Below are positions 42,822 to 55,612 of a stretch of 64,000 bases of DNA, piece by piece (position 1 is the first letter of the stretch; each line of letters opens with the position of its first letter). The DNA is from Prorocentrum cordatum (lineage: Eukaryota > Sar > Dinophyceae > Prorocentrales > Prorocentraceae): positions 1 through 64,000 of the forward strand of contig CAUYUJ010021060.1 in the NCBI GenBank assembly GCA_963575745.1, given 5' to 3'. The translations under genes and the position numbers were made by a program. The notes under the pieces were generated by a model. The model did not search any database and had not been told where the DNA came from. It saw only the letters and a program-made list of their open reading frames with translations.

Positions 42822-42877
42822 GAGCTCTACGAGATTCCCGGCGGTTACCAGGTTGACGGTTCACCGCCGGCGCCAGT
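42822..42877 (+). repeat. Foldback hairpin, type B variant
   Basis: Left arm GAGCTCTACGAGAT. The inner stem CCGGCGGTTA/TTCACCGCCGG has a mismatch. Copy B equivalent: 63945-64000, at the window end. Confidence 0.75.
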
Positions 42878-43181
42878 TTTGGATTAGAAGCCGGACGGTG
42901 GTGGTGCCCGCCAGCAGCCCATCTTCGCCGCTCCGCGATCCTCGCAGCGCGTCGCCCAACCCAGCAGCGGGTCCGGGGGCGCTTCCGTCACGCGTTTACG
43001 CGTATCGTTAGCATCTAAACTTTATTCTCAAAGCAGATCAGCTCTCTAGAGATAGTTCTACTATTCGAAAATGAGCGGGAATCGACATCGGAGTGACATG
43101 GAAAAATAGAAAGTTGACGTTTTTCGAGAAAGGCCCCGAGAAGCTGTCTGCTTCGATTCTGAGCACTTTCCTGCCTGCAAG

Positions 43182-43211
43182 GAGCTCTACGAGGTTCCCG
43201 GCGGTGACCAG
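43182..43211 (+). repeat. Left half of the type-B foldback holding the GC-rich element
   Basis: GAGCTCTACGAGG, CCGGCGGTGACCAG. GGTGACCAG (43203-43211) recurs at 48641-48649 and 48652-48660, framing the 5.4 kb insert. Confidence 0.8.
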
Positions 43212-43473
43212 ATTCAGCTGGAGGCCAGCTCTGTTTGGCATCAGAGGTGGGACTGACTTCAACGCATAGGCCGCTGTCGTCGCTTTGTACTTGTTTGTAC
43301 TGCCTGCTTGTGCTTTCTCCATTATTGTTCTTGCACATGTGTGTATTCTTTGACATTGAGGTACTTTGACAGTTCTGTGACATTGGAGTATCTTGAGATT
43401 GAGGTTACCTGCATTGTATCGGCGTGCCTGTTTTCATTTTCTTTGAATCGTATCGATCAGAATTCAAGATGCT

Positions 43474-43587
43474 TGAGTGCGTTATCAGACATTCAGTTAT
43501 GCAGGTGATTCAAGATACTGAGTGCGTTATCAGACATTCAGTTATCCGAGAGTTACTTCTTGAGTGCGTTATCAGAGATTCAATTAT
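43474..43587 (+). repeat. Three tandem copies of a 27-nt motif, about 45-bp period
   Basis: TGAGTGCGTTATCAGACATT begins at 43474 and 43519; a third with one change begins at 43561. It lies in the presumed 5' region of the GC-rich element. Confidence 0.85.
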
Positions 43588-43739
43588 CACATCTTTGACG
43601 TGAGCATACGACTCTTGTCTTACCGCGGGTTGTTGCGACATATTTCGGACTTTGTGTTTGCGTTGACTCTTGCCATGCTGTGTGTGTGTCGGACATGCGC
43701 GCATGTTGGTATAAGAGCTCCGCGTGTTCTTCACTTTGT

Positions 43740-45335
43740 TCGGAATAAGAGTTTTGCATTTGCCCACTGCCGACGTGCCGGCGGAGCTGTAGCTGTTGCG
43801 GGCCTGGTGCCGCGCGCGCGGTGGCGTCGCTCGCGTGGGCGACGCCGTGGCTGCTCGGCTCCTGCACCTCGAGGGCCAGCGCGACGTCGCGTGCAGGGCG
43901 GAGGTCGTGGGGGGCGCGCGGTCGCGTGTGTGCTACGCGGACATGAAGCCGCAGGCGATCCCCGACTAGCTAGCCCGTCTGGTTGCAGCTTCTGAAGCGG
44001 GGGCGGGGGACTGCGCGGGGGGTGGCGAGCTGGGCGCGCCTGGAGCGGGCGAGTGTGGGCTTGACGTGGAACCGCGCTGGGGCGTTCTGGGACCTGGGCG
44101 AGCAGCGCATGCTTGCCGCGTCGAGAAGGACGCCGCGGCCGCGGAGGAGCACGAGGAAGTTCTGACAGTCTTCGCGAGTTCCGTGGCCTATACGGTGTCT
44201 GGCCCGACGCCTTCGCTGGTCGGCGTAAGCTGGCCCGCGACGAGGATTTCTGGGAAGCGCAACAGGCGCAGAGGGTTGCGGGCGTTGCGCGGAAGTGCTC
44301 GGAGGACTTCTTGCGTATGTGGGACAGGCGGGAGTGCAGGGGCTGGTTGCGGCTGGCAGGTTGCGGGGGTGACGTGGCGGGGTGAGGGGTCGCCGGCGAT
44401 GATCCATTCGCGGGCGGCGGCTGCGGCGGGCCTTCTTCGGGCAGCTGTGTGGGCGGTGGACCAGCTCCGGAGTGTGGCTCTGGGTCGCAGCGCCCCGGCG
44501 ACTTCGGGGCGGGCGGGGGCGCGGGTGGGGGCGCAGGCGTGGGTGTTGGCGGCGGCGGCGTCAGCGCTGGTGCAGGACGGAGAAAGAGCGAAGGGGGAGA
44601 GGATGGAAGAGGAGAAGAGCATGGGGAGGGGGGCGGATTTGGGGGAAGCGGAGGAAAAAGGGCAGGGCTACAACGGACAAGACGGAGAGGGAGGGTGCTT
44701 CTTGCTGCCAGGCGGCGTTCTTGATTTTCGAGCTTGACGCCCGCGGCGGCGCCGTGCCGTGCCGCGCCCGCGTTCGTTGTTTTGCGCTGCGCCGTGCCCG
44801 TGGCAGCGCGGTAGGTGGAGGTGGAGGAGGTGGGGGAGGCAGAGGAGGTGTGTGGGGGGGTGGAGGATTTTGGCTCGATCCCGTTCGTTTCGCATCTCTC
44901 CCACCCGCGGTGTTCCTGAATGCCCCCAGAGACCGGAGCAGAGGCTTTGAGGGGAGTTTCTAAGGCTACGCCAGTCCTCTCCAAGGCCCCCTTGCAGGCG
45001 TCCTCGCTGTCGCCAGCTTAAGAAGGCACAGGGCTTCGCGGGGGCCCCGTGGGGCCACGCGAGCATGGGCGGGCAGCGTTTGGCGAAGGGTCTGGAGGAG
45101 TTTCGGCCGGAAGTCACGAGTTTCCCGGGATTGAAATTGGAAGAGCTGCTAAATATTTCGGAAGACCTGCCCAGATCCTCGCCTGGCGGGCGCTGGCCTT
45201 GTATTGGCGGGCGCTCCTTGGAAGGCGGTCGGGAAGGGGCCGTGTCAGTCTTGGGGGGGAGGTTGCCGAGCGGCGGTCGGCGATGTCCACGCCTGGGGTC
45301 GCGGAGGCCCCGCTGCCCGTGCCTGCCGGCTCTAG
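43740..45335. other. GC-rich stretch with overlapping open frames
   Basis: Long open frames exist on both strands, including a Pro-rich 417-codon frame on the minus strand (43731-44984). They are low-complexity and mutually overlapping, as expected from GC-rich DNA without stops. A plus-strand frame at 44113-44385 (DFWEAQQAQRVAGVARKC) looks more protein-like but was not recognised. Possibly the remains of the element's upstream coding region. Confidence 0.4.
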
Positions 45336-46010
45336 GTGCCCGCAGCTGTAAAGAGCGGGGGGGCATGGGGGCTGGGCTGCTGCTTCACTTGGTCGAAAGC
45401 AAGCGAGGTCGCCGCGCCCGTCTGCAGTGCGGCGTCCAAGTGGCAGAAGCGGTGGAAAGATATTGGGCCATCGCCATGGTCGAAGGGGCCGTTGCATGAG
45501 GTTACTGCACGGTTCCGGGGAGATGCGATAGGCGGAGACACTCGACCTTCCATGAGGACGGGAAGCTTGCTCGCCCTCGCTGAGAGGCCCGCCAGATCTC
45601 CAGAGCCCGTCGTCCAGGCCAAGCGGCGGCGCTGGGTGCGCGGCCAAGGCAAAGCCATCGAGCACGTGGGCACTCTGGCTGTACCTGATGACACAGACGT
45701 GGACATCACGCCGGGGGCTGGCTGGTCCAAGCTCCACAAGCGCCTCGAAGCCATTCGGGGCCTCCCAGGATCAGCCGCGACCAGATCGCGCGCTGTGGGC
45801 GCATGTGCGAAGCCCCTATGGCTGTGGTGCTGCCTGTTTTTCTCCCTGGCGCCGCCCCAGGCCACGGGTGAGGTGATGAGGGCCGTCTTACGGACGAAAT
45901 GCACGTGGTGGTGCAGGGGGCGCTTCTGGGCCCTCAACTTCAACCTGCACCCAGTATTTACCGCGGTTCTCACGGCGATCGAGAGGATCACGACGTGGGA
46001 CCTGGAGTAG
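45336..46010 (+). pseudogene. Reverse-transcriptase-downstream fragment (tentative)
   Basis: A 224-codon frame opening with GTG, not a trustworthy start. The segment DDTDVDITPGAGWSKLHKRLEAI, then GLPGSAATRSRAVGACAKPLWLW (residues quoted in parts), resembles the region just after the reverse-transcriptase core of dinoflagellate retroelements, where an Arg-rich helix precedes AxPKALxG. This is recalled family knowledge, not a search. The continuing plus-strand frame runs to about 46200 after a stop at 46008-46010. Confidence 0.4.
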
Positions 46011-46107
46011 AGCTATTTCTTGAAGCGCAATTTCGAGCAGTACCTGGATGCCGTGGGCCTGGACTTCCTGACCTTCCACGAGGGCCGCGGCGTCCGTTTC
46101 GGCCTTC

Positions 46108-46533
46108 GTGAACAAGAGCACGACCACCGAGTCGTCCGGTTTTTTGGTCGGCGCAAGACCTTTTGGAGCGACGAAGGGGACAAGGTGGCGCACATCCTCC
46201 GGCAGATATGCCGAGTGCGCGCCCTCTCCCTCGCCAGACACACGGAACGATGCTGGAGGCGCCGAGGAGGTCGACGTGTCGGCCCTGTCAGAGAAGCCTT
46301 GGCAGACCTTTCAGGATGCCTTGCCGGCGGAACGCTATTCAAAAGTGCATATTTTCATGTGTGTAGCGACCTCATCGCCAACCCAGGGGCGCCAGTGCAC
46401 AACGCAACGGTGTCCTTATTGTGGCGAGGAGGTGTGGCCTAGCTTGCGCCACCTCGTCTCCGAGTGCCAGAGCGAGTCTTTCGGCGATTTCCGGAAGCAA
46501 CTCAATGCCCTCTACAAGATCGCGCCCTCATAG
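46108..46533 (+). pseudogene. C-terminal CCHC-type zinc-binding fragment
   Basis: The frame ends at TAG 46531-46533. It contains CPYCGEEVWPSLRHLVSEC, which fits C-x2-C-x9-H-x4-C, the zinc-binding motif common near the C-terminus of non-LTR reverse transcriptases. It is one frame away from the fragment upstream, so a frameshift separates them near 46010-46300. LINE1 and LINE2 of this window lack the motif, so this is a different family. Confidence 0.5.
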
Positions 46534-48651
46534 TGGGGGAGACAACCTCGAGTTACGACTTCGTCGGGATGGATTACTTTCCAGGCGCACGCTTCATGTA
46601 AGCGGCGCAGTGAGCTCATGGTCGCAGTCGTGCGCATGGGCTTCTTGGTCCTTGATGCGCTTTGGAGTGATCGTTCGCATATTTCTCAAAGAACATCTAC
46701 ACTTCCCTTACTTCGTGCTATCGTTCTTCATGCTATTCGATTTCTTCCTCCTCCTCAAGTTTTCCAGGTTTTAACCTACGATCGGTTGTTCCTGCAGTGC
46801 ACCTAGACGACGGGGGCAAGTCCAGGGCAGGTGCGGGTCCATGCGGGGGAAGAGCCCGGAGGGCCCGCGCGTGGAGGGAGAATGCGAAGGTGGCTCTGAG
46901 CCTGAAGAACCCGCAGGGCCCGCGAGTGGAGTGCAAGGCCTGGTTCCCCAACGCTTAGGGTGGCCGAGCTGGGGCCCCTGGCCTGGGGGGTCGGGGCCCC
47001 ATGTGGGGGAAGCGGCGCAGGAGGTCGACCTTTCTGCGGGCGGGGGCCAGCCAGTCGCCCCTCCCGCGGTCCGGCGCCGAGTGGCACTTCCCAAGAGCCT
47101 GCCTCGCCCGAAGAGTCCGGCGGGAAGAGGGGGGAGTGGGCGGGGGGTGGCCTTGGGGCCCTGGGGAGGAGTGGATATGGTGGGCCCCCTCTGAGAGCCC
47201 TGGCCGCTCAGCCTGTGGTGGGCCTCCAGCCCAGGATCGGGAAGGAAAGCAAGGTGCGCCTGCGCTACAGGGTGGCGGCAATGAGTCCTCTCCATGGGCG
47301 TCAGAGGTATGGTGGGCCCTTACCTCTCGGGTTTCGGAGTGCCTGGAAGGCGGGAGGGCGAGGATGCGCTTGTGAATGGAGTGGTGCACTTGGCCTGTGC
47401 CTGGGCCGATCGGAGGGGGCGACCCGCTCCAAGCTGATGTCGATTCGCTGCCGCCAGAATGCTGCGAGCTAGCCCGACCCGCTGGAGCAGGCCGCGCGCG
47501 CGAGGCTTGCTCTGCCCAGGATCAAGCGGATGAGCGCGCAGCCTAGCCGGAATGACTTGGGGGCCATGCAGATGCGGGCCTTGCCCGAGGAAGAGGCTGG
47601 GCGCGGAAAATCTTGAGGATGCCGCCTGGTGGGCCGCCGTCTCGGTGGCCTTGTTCTGCTTGCCGTGGGCGTCGGAGTACCTGGGGTGGGGGCAGCGATC
47701 CAATGGTCCTCGGGCCCAGGACAGAGCTCTTTCCGGGGATGACGTCGCGCCCCGGGCCGCTGGGGCGCAGCATGGATCCAGGGGGCGGGCGAGACGGGCC
47801 AGTGCAACTTCGGGGGCTGTTAGAAACGCCACTCGACAGGAAGCGACCCGTGCCCGATGTAGGCCATGGATGGCTTGGTGCCTGCCCTTGTTCAGGGATG
47901 TTAGCGGTAGTTGACTCGTCGTGAGGGCGTGGCGAACCTCCTTGGCAAGGCAGCACCGGAGGTCACGATGTCCCCCTCCCATGTCGAGAGCCGCTCCCGG
48001 CGGATTGGGCTTGCCGTTGCCGCGCAATCCCAGAGTTGCACTTAGCTAAGGAGGTTTGGCACGTGGAGATCCGGCGCTTTCGACGTATACCTGCGAGGGG
48101 CGCGCGGGCCTCCGACAGAGTTGGTTGATTTCCTGGCAGACCACAAACGCCAGATGACCATCGTGGGCACCGAGAGGCTGAGAACATCTAGTCCGAACGT
48201 TGGAGGACAGGGGCACTCGGAGGGCCCAGCTCAGGCTGCCGGAGGGGGCCTCGTGACCTTCCTGGCAGCAGGCGAGGCGACGAACGACGCGGCCAGCGCT
48301 GCGCGAGTCGAACGCCCTGCCGTTCTGCTGCAGTATGTCGGCCTGGCTGGGGAGTGCAGTGCGCAGTCTCTATGCAGTGCCGAAGAGGGTTCGGAGGTTG
48401 ATGGACCTCCCACCCTGACATGTCGATTAGCGAATTGGCCGTTTGCGGTTCGCGAGAGGGCGTCGCGGCCGTCATTTTTGCGGGTCCAGGTCCGTCGGTA
48501 TCGGTCCTTGGCCGTTTTCACTAAAGGGTGGTTTACTAAAGGGAGGTTTGTCCACCGCCGAAGGGTGCGCGCTAGCCGCCCCCGGCCATTACCTGAAGCC
48601 GTTCAGTGGCGCTCAGCGCGCCGCGCGCTGGAAGCGCGGTGGTGACCAGGT
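46534..48651. other. GC-rich stretch without recognised gene
   Basis: Open frames in several phases and on both strands overlap without a motif I can name. Near 48525-48552 a short tandem (CTAAAGGGNGGTTT twice) occurs. Presumed 3' part of the decayed element. Confidence 0.4.
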
Positions 48652-51600
48652 GGTGACCAGGTTGACGGTTCACCGCCGGCGCCAGTTCGAATACGCTGGC
48701 AGGCTAGTTGGCTCGAAAAATCTCGACTGAACTTTTCACAACTTTGGCTCGGTTGAAAATTCTGTTCTCGAAATTCAACAGTTCGTTTGAGCTCTAGTAT
48801 TTTTTCCCGTGATATTCGATCTTATTCCCGCTCGCCATCTTGACCTCAGCTCGATCGGGTGGGTATTACTATCGAAAAGCGTCATGGCGGGATCGGCCGT
48901 TTCGAGTCATCTTGATACGCGCTGTTGGTTTTATCAAGATAACTCGAGCTTCAGGACAGCTACAGAGCTGGTGAGCACAGCTAATCGATTCAGAATGATC
49001 AGGCGCGTTCGCCTGTTGAAACCAGAGGTCTGAACTCGGTCTGCTGGCCGAGCTAGGTCCGCAAACCAATTTGTATTATTCGAGTCATCTTGACAGACGC
49101 TCTCGGTTTTCTGTTCTTAACTCGAGCTGCAGGACAGCTACGTAGCTGATACGTACAGAATCCGATTCCGAATCATCAGTGGCCGTTGTCTGTTGAATCC
49201 AGAGCTCTGAACTCGGTCGCCCCATCTAGAATCGCGAAACTGTTCGTAGTGTTTGAGTCGCTTGCGAGATGCTGTCGGTTCTCTGCACTTAACTCGGGCT
49301 GTAGGGGGGCTGCATGGCTGGTAATCACTGGAATCGATTCGGAGACATCAGGCGCGTTCGCCTGCGGAATCTAGAGCTCCGAACTCGGTCTGTTGCCCGA
49401 ACTAGGTCCGCGAAACTATTCGTATTGTTCGAGTCATCCTGAGAGGTGCTGTCGGTTTCCTGCACTTAACTCGGCAGCAGGGGGGCTGCAGGGCTGGTAA
49501 TCACAGGGATCGATTCAGAGACATCAGACGCGTCCGACTGTCGCATGCAGAGATCTGAACTCGGTCTGATACTCGAACTAGGTTTGCCAAACTATTCGTA
49601 TTGTTCGAGTCATCTTGAGAGGTGCTGTCGATTTACGCACGTATCTCGGGCTATAGGAGAGCTACAGAGCTCGTACAGAAGACAATCTAGAAGCATCGGG
49701 GGCGTTCGGCTGTTGCATCCGAGAGGTCTCAAATTGCCTGGGCTGAAAAACTATTTTTTCTGTGTAATTTCTTTCGACATTATATGTTGTCAGGAAGCTC
49801 TACGAGTCCCCCGGCGGTAAGAAAGGTTGACGGTTTACCGCCGGCGCCCAGTGACTCGTAGAGCTTCCCTAAGCTAGTTGCTGGAAGCTTAACTCGTAGA
49901 GCTTCCCTTGACTCGTAGAGCTTCCCTGAGAGCGCAGCGGCGAAGCTTAAGAGTAATTCGAAAACGCTGGCAGGCTAGTGACTCGTAGAGCTTCCCTGAG
50001 AGCGCAGCGGCGAAGCTTAAGAGTAATTCGACAACGCTGGCAGGCTAGTTGGCTCGAAAAATCTCGACTGAACTTTTCACAACTTTGGCTCGGTTGAAAA
50101 TTTTGTTCTCGAAATTCAACAATTCGTTTGAGCTCTAGTATTTTTTCCCGTGATATTCGATCTTATTCCCGCTCGCCATCTTGATCTCAGCTCGATCGGG
50201 TGGGTATTACTATCGAAAAGCGTCATGGCGGGATCGGCCGTTTCGAGTCATCTTGTCACGCGGTTTCGGTTTTCTCAAGATAACTCGAGCTTCAGGACAG
50301 CTAAAGAGCTGATAAGCACAGCTAATCGATTCAGAATGATCAGGCGCGTTCGCCTGTTGAAGCCAGAGGTCTGATTTCGGTCTGCTAGCCGAGCTAGGTG
50401 CGCAAACCTATTCGTATTATTCGAGTCATCTTGACAGGCGCTCTCGGTTTTCTGTACTTAACTCGAGCTACAGGACCGCTAAAGAGCTGATACGTACAGA
50501 ATCTGATTCAGAATCATCAGTGGCCGTTGTCTGTTGAATCCAGAGCTCTGAACTCGGTCTGCTGCCCGATCTAGAATCGAGAAACTATTCGTATTGTTCG
50601 AGTCGCTTGCGAGATGCTGTCGGTTCTCTGCACTTATTTCGGGCTGTAGGGGGGCTGCATGGCTGGTAATCACTGGAATCGATTCGGAGACATCAGGCGC
50701 GTTCGCTTGCGGAATCCAGAGCTCCGAACTCGGTCTGTTGCCCGAACTAGGTCCGCGAAACTATTCGTATTGTTCGAGTCATCCTGAGAGGTGCTGTCGG
50801 TTTCCTGCACTTAACTCGGCTGCAGGGGGGGCTGCAGGGCTGGTACTCACAGGGATCGATTCAGAGACATCAGACGCGTCCGCCTGTCGCATGTAGAGGT
50901 CTGAACTCGGTCTGATACTAGGTTTGCCAAACTATTCGTATTGTTCGAGTCATCTTGAGAGGTGCTCTCGATTTACGCACGTAACTCGGGCTGTAGGAGA
51001 GCTACAGAGCTCGTACAGAAGACAATCTAGAAGCATCGGGGGCGTTCGGCTGTTGCATCCGAGAGGTCTCAAATTGCCTGGGCCGAACAACTATTTTTTC
51101 TGTGTATTTTCTTTCGACATTATGTTGTCAGGAAGCTCTACGAGTCCCCCGGCGGTAAGAAAGGTTGACGGCTTACCGCCGGCGCCCAGTTGGCTCGAAA
51201 AATCTCGACTGAACTTTTCACAACTTTGGGTCGGTTGAAAATTTTGTTCTCGAAATTCAACAGTTCGTTTGAGCTCTAGTATTTTTTCCCGTGATATTCG
51301 ATCTTATTCCCGCTCGCCATCTTGATATCAGCTCGATCGGGTGGGTATTATTATCGAAAAGCGTCATGGCGGGATCGGCCGTTTCGAGTCATCTTGTCAC
51401 GCGGTGTCGGTTTTCTGAAGATAACTCGAGCTTCAGGACAGCTACAGAGCTGGTGAGCACAGCTAATCCATTCAGAATGACGAGGCGCGTTCGCCTGTTG
51501 AAGCCAGAGGTCTGAAATCGGTCTGATAGCCGAGCTAGGTCCGCAAAGCTATTCGTATTATTCGAGTCATCTTGACAGGGGCTCTCGGTTTTCTGTACTT

Positions 51601-53327
51601 AACTCGAGCTACAGGACAGCTAAAGTGCTGAAGCGTACAGAATCTGATCCAGAATCATCAGTGGCCGTTGTCTGTTGAATCCAGAGCTCTGACCTCGGTC
51701 TGCTGCCCGATCTAGAATCGCGAAACTATTCGTATTGTTCGAGTCGCTTGCGAGATGCTGTCGGTTCTTTGCACTCAACTCGGGCTGTAGGGGGGCTGCA
51801 TGGCTGGTTATCACTGCTCTCGATTTGGAGACATCAGGCGCGTTCGCCTGCGGAATCCAGAGCTCCGAACTCGGTTTGTTGCCCGAACAAGGTTCGCGAA
51901 ACTATTCGTATTGTTCGAGTCATCCTGAGAGGTGCTCTCGGTTTCCTGCACTTAACTCGGCTGCAGGGGGGGGCTGCAGGGCTGGTAATCACAGGGATCG
52001 ATTCATAGACATCAGACGCGTCTGCCTGTCGCATGCAGAGGTCTAAACTCGGTCTGATACTCGAACTAGTTCCAAACTATTCGTACTGTTCGAATCATCT
52101 TCAGAGGTGCTGTCGATTTACGCACGTAACTCGGGCTGTAGGAGAGCTACAGAGCTCGTGCAGAAGACAATCTGGACGCATCGGGGGCGTTCGGCTGTTG
52201 CATCCGAGAGGTCTCAAATTGCCTGGGCTGAAAACTATTTTTTCTGTGTATTTTCTTTCGACATTATATATATTGTCAGGAAGCTCTACGAGTCCCCCGG
52301 CGGTAAGAAAGGTTGACGGTTTACCGCCGGCGCCCAGTAATTCCGGCGCGCTGGAGAGCTAGTTGGCAAGACAAATCTCGACGGAACTTTTGCTGACTTT
52401 TGGTCGGTTGAAAATTTTGTTCTCGAAATTCAACAATTCGTTAGAGCTCTATTATTTATTCCCGTGATATTCGATCTTATTCCCGCTCGCCATCTTGATC
52501 TCAGCTCGATCGGGTGAATATTACTATCGAAAAGCACTGTGGCGGGATCGGCCTTTTTGAGTTATCTTGATACGCGCTGTCGGTTTTCTGAGCATAACTC
52601 GAGCTTTAGGACAGCTACAGAGCTGGTAAGCACAGCTAATCGATGTAGAATGATTAGGCGCGTTCGGCTGTTGAATCCAGAGGTCTGAACTCGGTCTGGT
52701 AGCCGAGCTAGGTCCGCAAACCTATTCGTATTAGTCGAGTCATTGTAGCAGACACTCTCGGTTTTCTGTACTTTTCTCGAGCTGTAGGGCAGCTACAGAG
52801 CTCATAGTCACAGAAATCGATTGGGAATCTTTAGGCGCGTTCGTCTGTTGAATCGAGAGCTCTGAACTCGGCCTGCTGACCGAGCTAGGTTTGCGAAACT
52901 ATTCGTATTGTTCGAGTCATCTTGAGGAGTGCTCTCGGTTTTCTGCACTTAATTCGTGCTTGGGGAGGGCTACAGTGCTGCTGGTCACATAAATCGATTT
53001 AGAGACATCAGAAATGTCCGTCTGTCGAATCCAGAGCTCAGAACTCGGTCTGCTGCTCGAACTAGGTTTGCGAAACTATTGTATTATTCGAGTCATGCTG
53101 TCGGTTTTCTGCACTTAACTCGAGCTGTAGGGGGGCTGCAGGGCTAGTAATGAGTCGATTCGCAGACATTAGACGCGTCCGCCTGTCGCATTCAGAGGTC
53201 TCAACTCGGTTTGATACTCGAGCTGGGTTGCCAAATTGTTTTTTTGTTAGTCATCTTGAGAGGTCTGAAATCGCTTGAGCTCAAAAACTAGTCGTTCTCT
53301 GGATTTTTCCCATATTATATACTGTCA

Positions 53328-53387
53328 GGAAGCTCTACGAGTTCCCCGGCGGTAACCAAGGTTGACGGTTTACCGCCGGCGCCCAGT
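53328..53387 (+). repeat. Foldback hairpin with A1 upstream and A2 loop
   Basis: Preceded by ATATTATATACTGTCA (A1-like), but the loop reads TAACCAAGGTTGACGG (A2). A recombinant form. The corresponding place in copy A is the scrambled stretch near 31800. Confidence 0.75.
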
Positions 53388-55570
53388 AGCATGTTATTGC
53401 TGGAAGCTTAGAGTAATTCTGGCGCGCTGGAGAGCTAGTTGGCAAGAAAAATCTCGACGGAACTTTTGGTGACTTTTGGTCGGTTGAAAATTTTGTTCTC
53501 GAAATTCAACAATTCGTTAGAGCTCTAGTATTTTTTCCCGTGATATTCGATCTCATTCCCGCTCGCCATCTTGATCTCAGCTCGATCGGGTCAATATTAT
53601 TATCGAAAAGCACTGTGGCGGGATCGGCCGTTTTGAGTCATCTTGATACGCGCTAATGGTTTTCTGAACATAACTCGAGCTTTAGGACAGCTACAGAGCT
53701 GGTATGCACAGCTAATCGATGTAGAATGATTAGGCGCGTTCGCCTGTTGAATCCAGAGGTCTGAACTCGGTCTGTTAGCTGAGCTAGGTCCGCAAACCTA
53801 TTTGTATTATTCGAGTCATCTTGACAGGAACTCTCGGTTTTCTGTACTTAACTCGAGCTGTAGGACAGCTACAGAGCTCATATTCACAGAAACCGATTCA
53901 GAATTATCAGTTGCGTTTGCCTGTCGAAATCAGAGCTCTGAAGTCGGGCTGCTGCCCGATCTAGAACCACGAAATAATTTCTATTGGTCGAGTCATCTTC
54001 AGAAGTGCTCTCGGTTTTCTTCACTGAACTCGTGCTGAGGGGGGCTACAGTGCTTCTCGTCACAGGAATCGATTTGAAGACATAAGGCGCGTCCGCCTGT
54101 CGAATCCAGAGCTCGGAACTCGGTCTGCTGCCCGAATCAGGTCTGCGAAACTACTGTATTGTTCGAGTCATTCTGAGAGGTGCTGTCGGTTTTCCGCACT
54201 TAACTCGGGCTGTAGGGGGGCTGCAGGGCTGGTAATGACAGGAGTCGATTCGCACATGTCAGACGCGTCTGCCTGTCGCATTCAGAGGTCAAAAAATATT
54301 CACTACGAGTCGGAATGTTGGTAGGTGCTGTCGGTTTTCTCAACTTAAGTCGAGCTAGGAAGCTCTACGAGTCTCCCGGCGGTAACCAAGGTTGACGGTT
54401 TACCGCCGGCGCCCAGTAAGAGTAATTCCGGCGCGCTGGAGAGCTAGTTGGCAAGAAAAATCTCGACGGAACTTTTGGTGACTTTTGGTCGGTTGAAAAT
54501 TTTGTTCTCGAAATTTGACATTCGTTTAGAGCTCTAGTATTTTTTCCCGTGATATTCGATCTTATTCCCGCTCGCCATCTTGATCTCAGCTCGATCGGGT
54601 GAATATTACTATCGAAAAGCACTGTGGCGGGATCGGCCGTTTCGAGTCATCTTAATACGCGCTGACGGTTTTCTGAACATAACTCGAGCTTTAGGACAGC
54701 TACAGAGCTGGTAAGCACAGCCAATCGATCTAGAATGATTAGGCGCGTTCGCCTGTTGAATCCAGAGGTCTCAACTCGGTCTGTTAGTCGAGCTAGGTCC
54801 GCAAACCTATTCGTATTATTCGAGTCATCTTGACAGGAACTCTCGGTTTTCTGTACTTAACTCGAGCTGTAGGACAGCTACAGAGCTGATAATTACAGAA
54901 ACCGATTCATAATCATCAGTTGTGTTTTTCTGTCGTATCCAGAGCTCTGAACTCGGCCTGCTGCCCGATCTAGAATCGCGAAATTATTCGTATTGGTCGA
55001 GTCATCTTGAGAAGTGCTGTCGGTTTTCTTCACTCAACTCGCGCTGAGGGGAGCTACAGTGCTTGTTCTCACAGGAATCGATTTTGAGAGATCAGGCGCG
55101 TCTGCCTGTCGAATCTAGAGCTCGGAACTCGGTCTGATGCCCAAACTAGGTTCGCGAAGCTATTATATTGTTCGAGTCATCCTGAGAGGTGCTGTCCGTT
55201 TTCTGCACTTAACTCGGGCTGTAGGGGGGCTGCAGGGCTGGTAATGACAGAAGTCGATTTGCAGACATCAGACGCGTCCGCCTGTCGCATTCAGAGGTCA
55301 AAAAATATTCACTATGAGTCGGAATGTTGGAAGATGTTGTCGGCTTTCTCAACTTAAGTCGAGCTAGGAAGCTCTACGAGTTTCCCGGCGGTAACCAAGG
55401 TTGGCGGTTTACCGCCGGCGCCCAGTTCCCGGAGAGCTCGCTGAGAGCTAAAGGGTTTAAGATTAGAAGCCGGGCGGTGGTGGTGCGCGCCAGGAGCTCT
55501 TCCGTGGCGCTCCACGTTCCCCGCAGAAACTCTGGCGAGCCGGAAACGTGTCCGGTGGAGCCTCTGGCAA

Positions 55571-55612
55571 GCTTCCACGCGTGCCTGCACGCGTGCAGGC
55601 ACGCGTGGAAGC
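55571..55612. repeat. Perfect 42-bp palindrome, copy B
   Basis: Identical to 34294-34335, lying in the same GC-rich module (55427-55807). Confidence 0.95.

Larger units (their letters stand above)
27009..43211. repeat. Segmental duplication, copy A (16 kb)
   Basis: Matches 48652-64000 in the same orientation. The offset is 21622 at 27.0-29.2 kb, 21616 to about 31.4 kb, 21277 over about 33.1-38 kb, 21185 near 39.3-40.1 kb and 21123 at 42-43 kb. Many stretches differ by only a few bases, so the duplication is recent. The left edge is a type-B foldback at 27009-27064. Copy A has extra indels and homopolymer runs in parts, discussed in separate entries. Confidence 0.9.
43212..48651 (+). mobile_element. 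GC-rich decayed retroelement in the duplication junction
   Basis: 5.4 kb between two halves of a type-B foldback, with GGTGACCAG at both edges. The first 0.5 kb is of mixed composition with tandem repeats; from about 43760 the sequence is very GC-rich, unlike everything around it. Fragments of a reverse-transcriptase-type protein are seen at 45336-46533. The 3' end repeats GTGGTGACCAG twice. No intact ORF is recognised. It lies exactly between copies A and B of the duplication, so it probably inserted at their junction. Confidence 0.65.

Noticed and set aside
43731-44984. 417-codon Pro/Arg-rich open frame on the minus strand
   Set aside because: Low-complexity frame in GC-rich DNA, overlapping equally long frames in other phases; no motif recognised.
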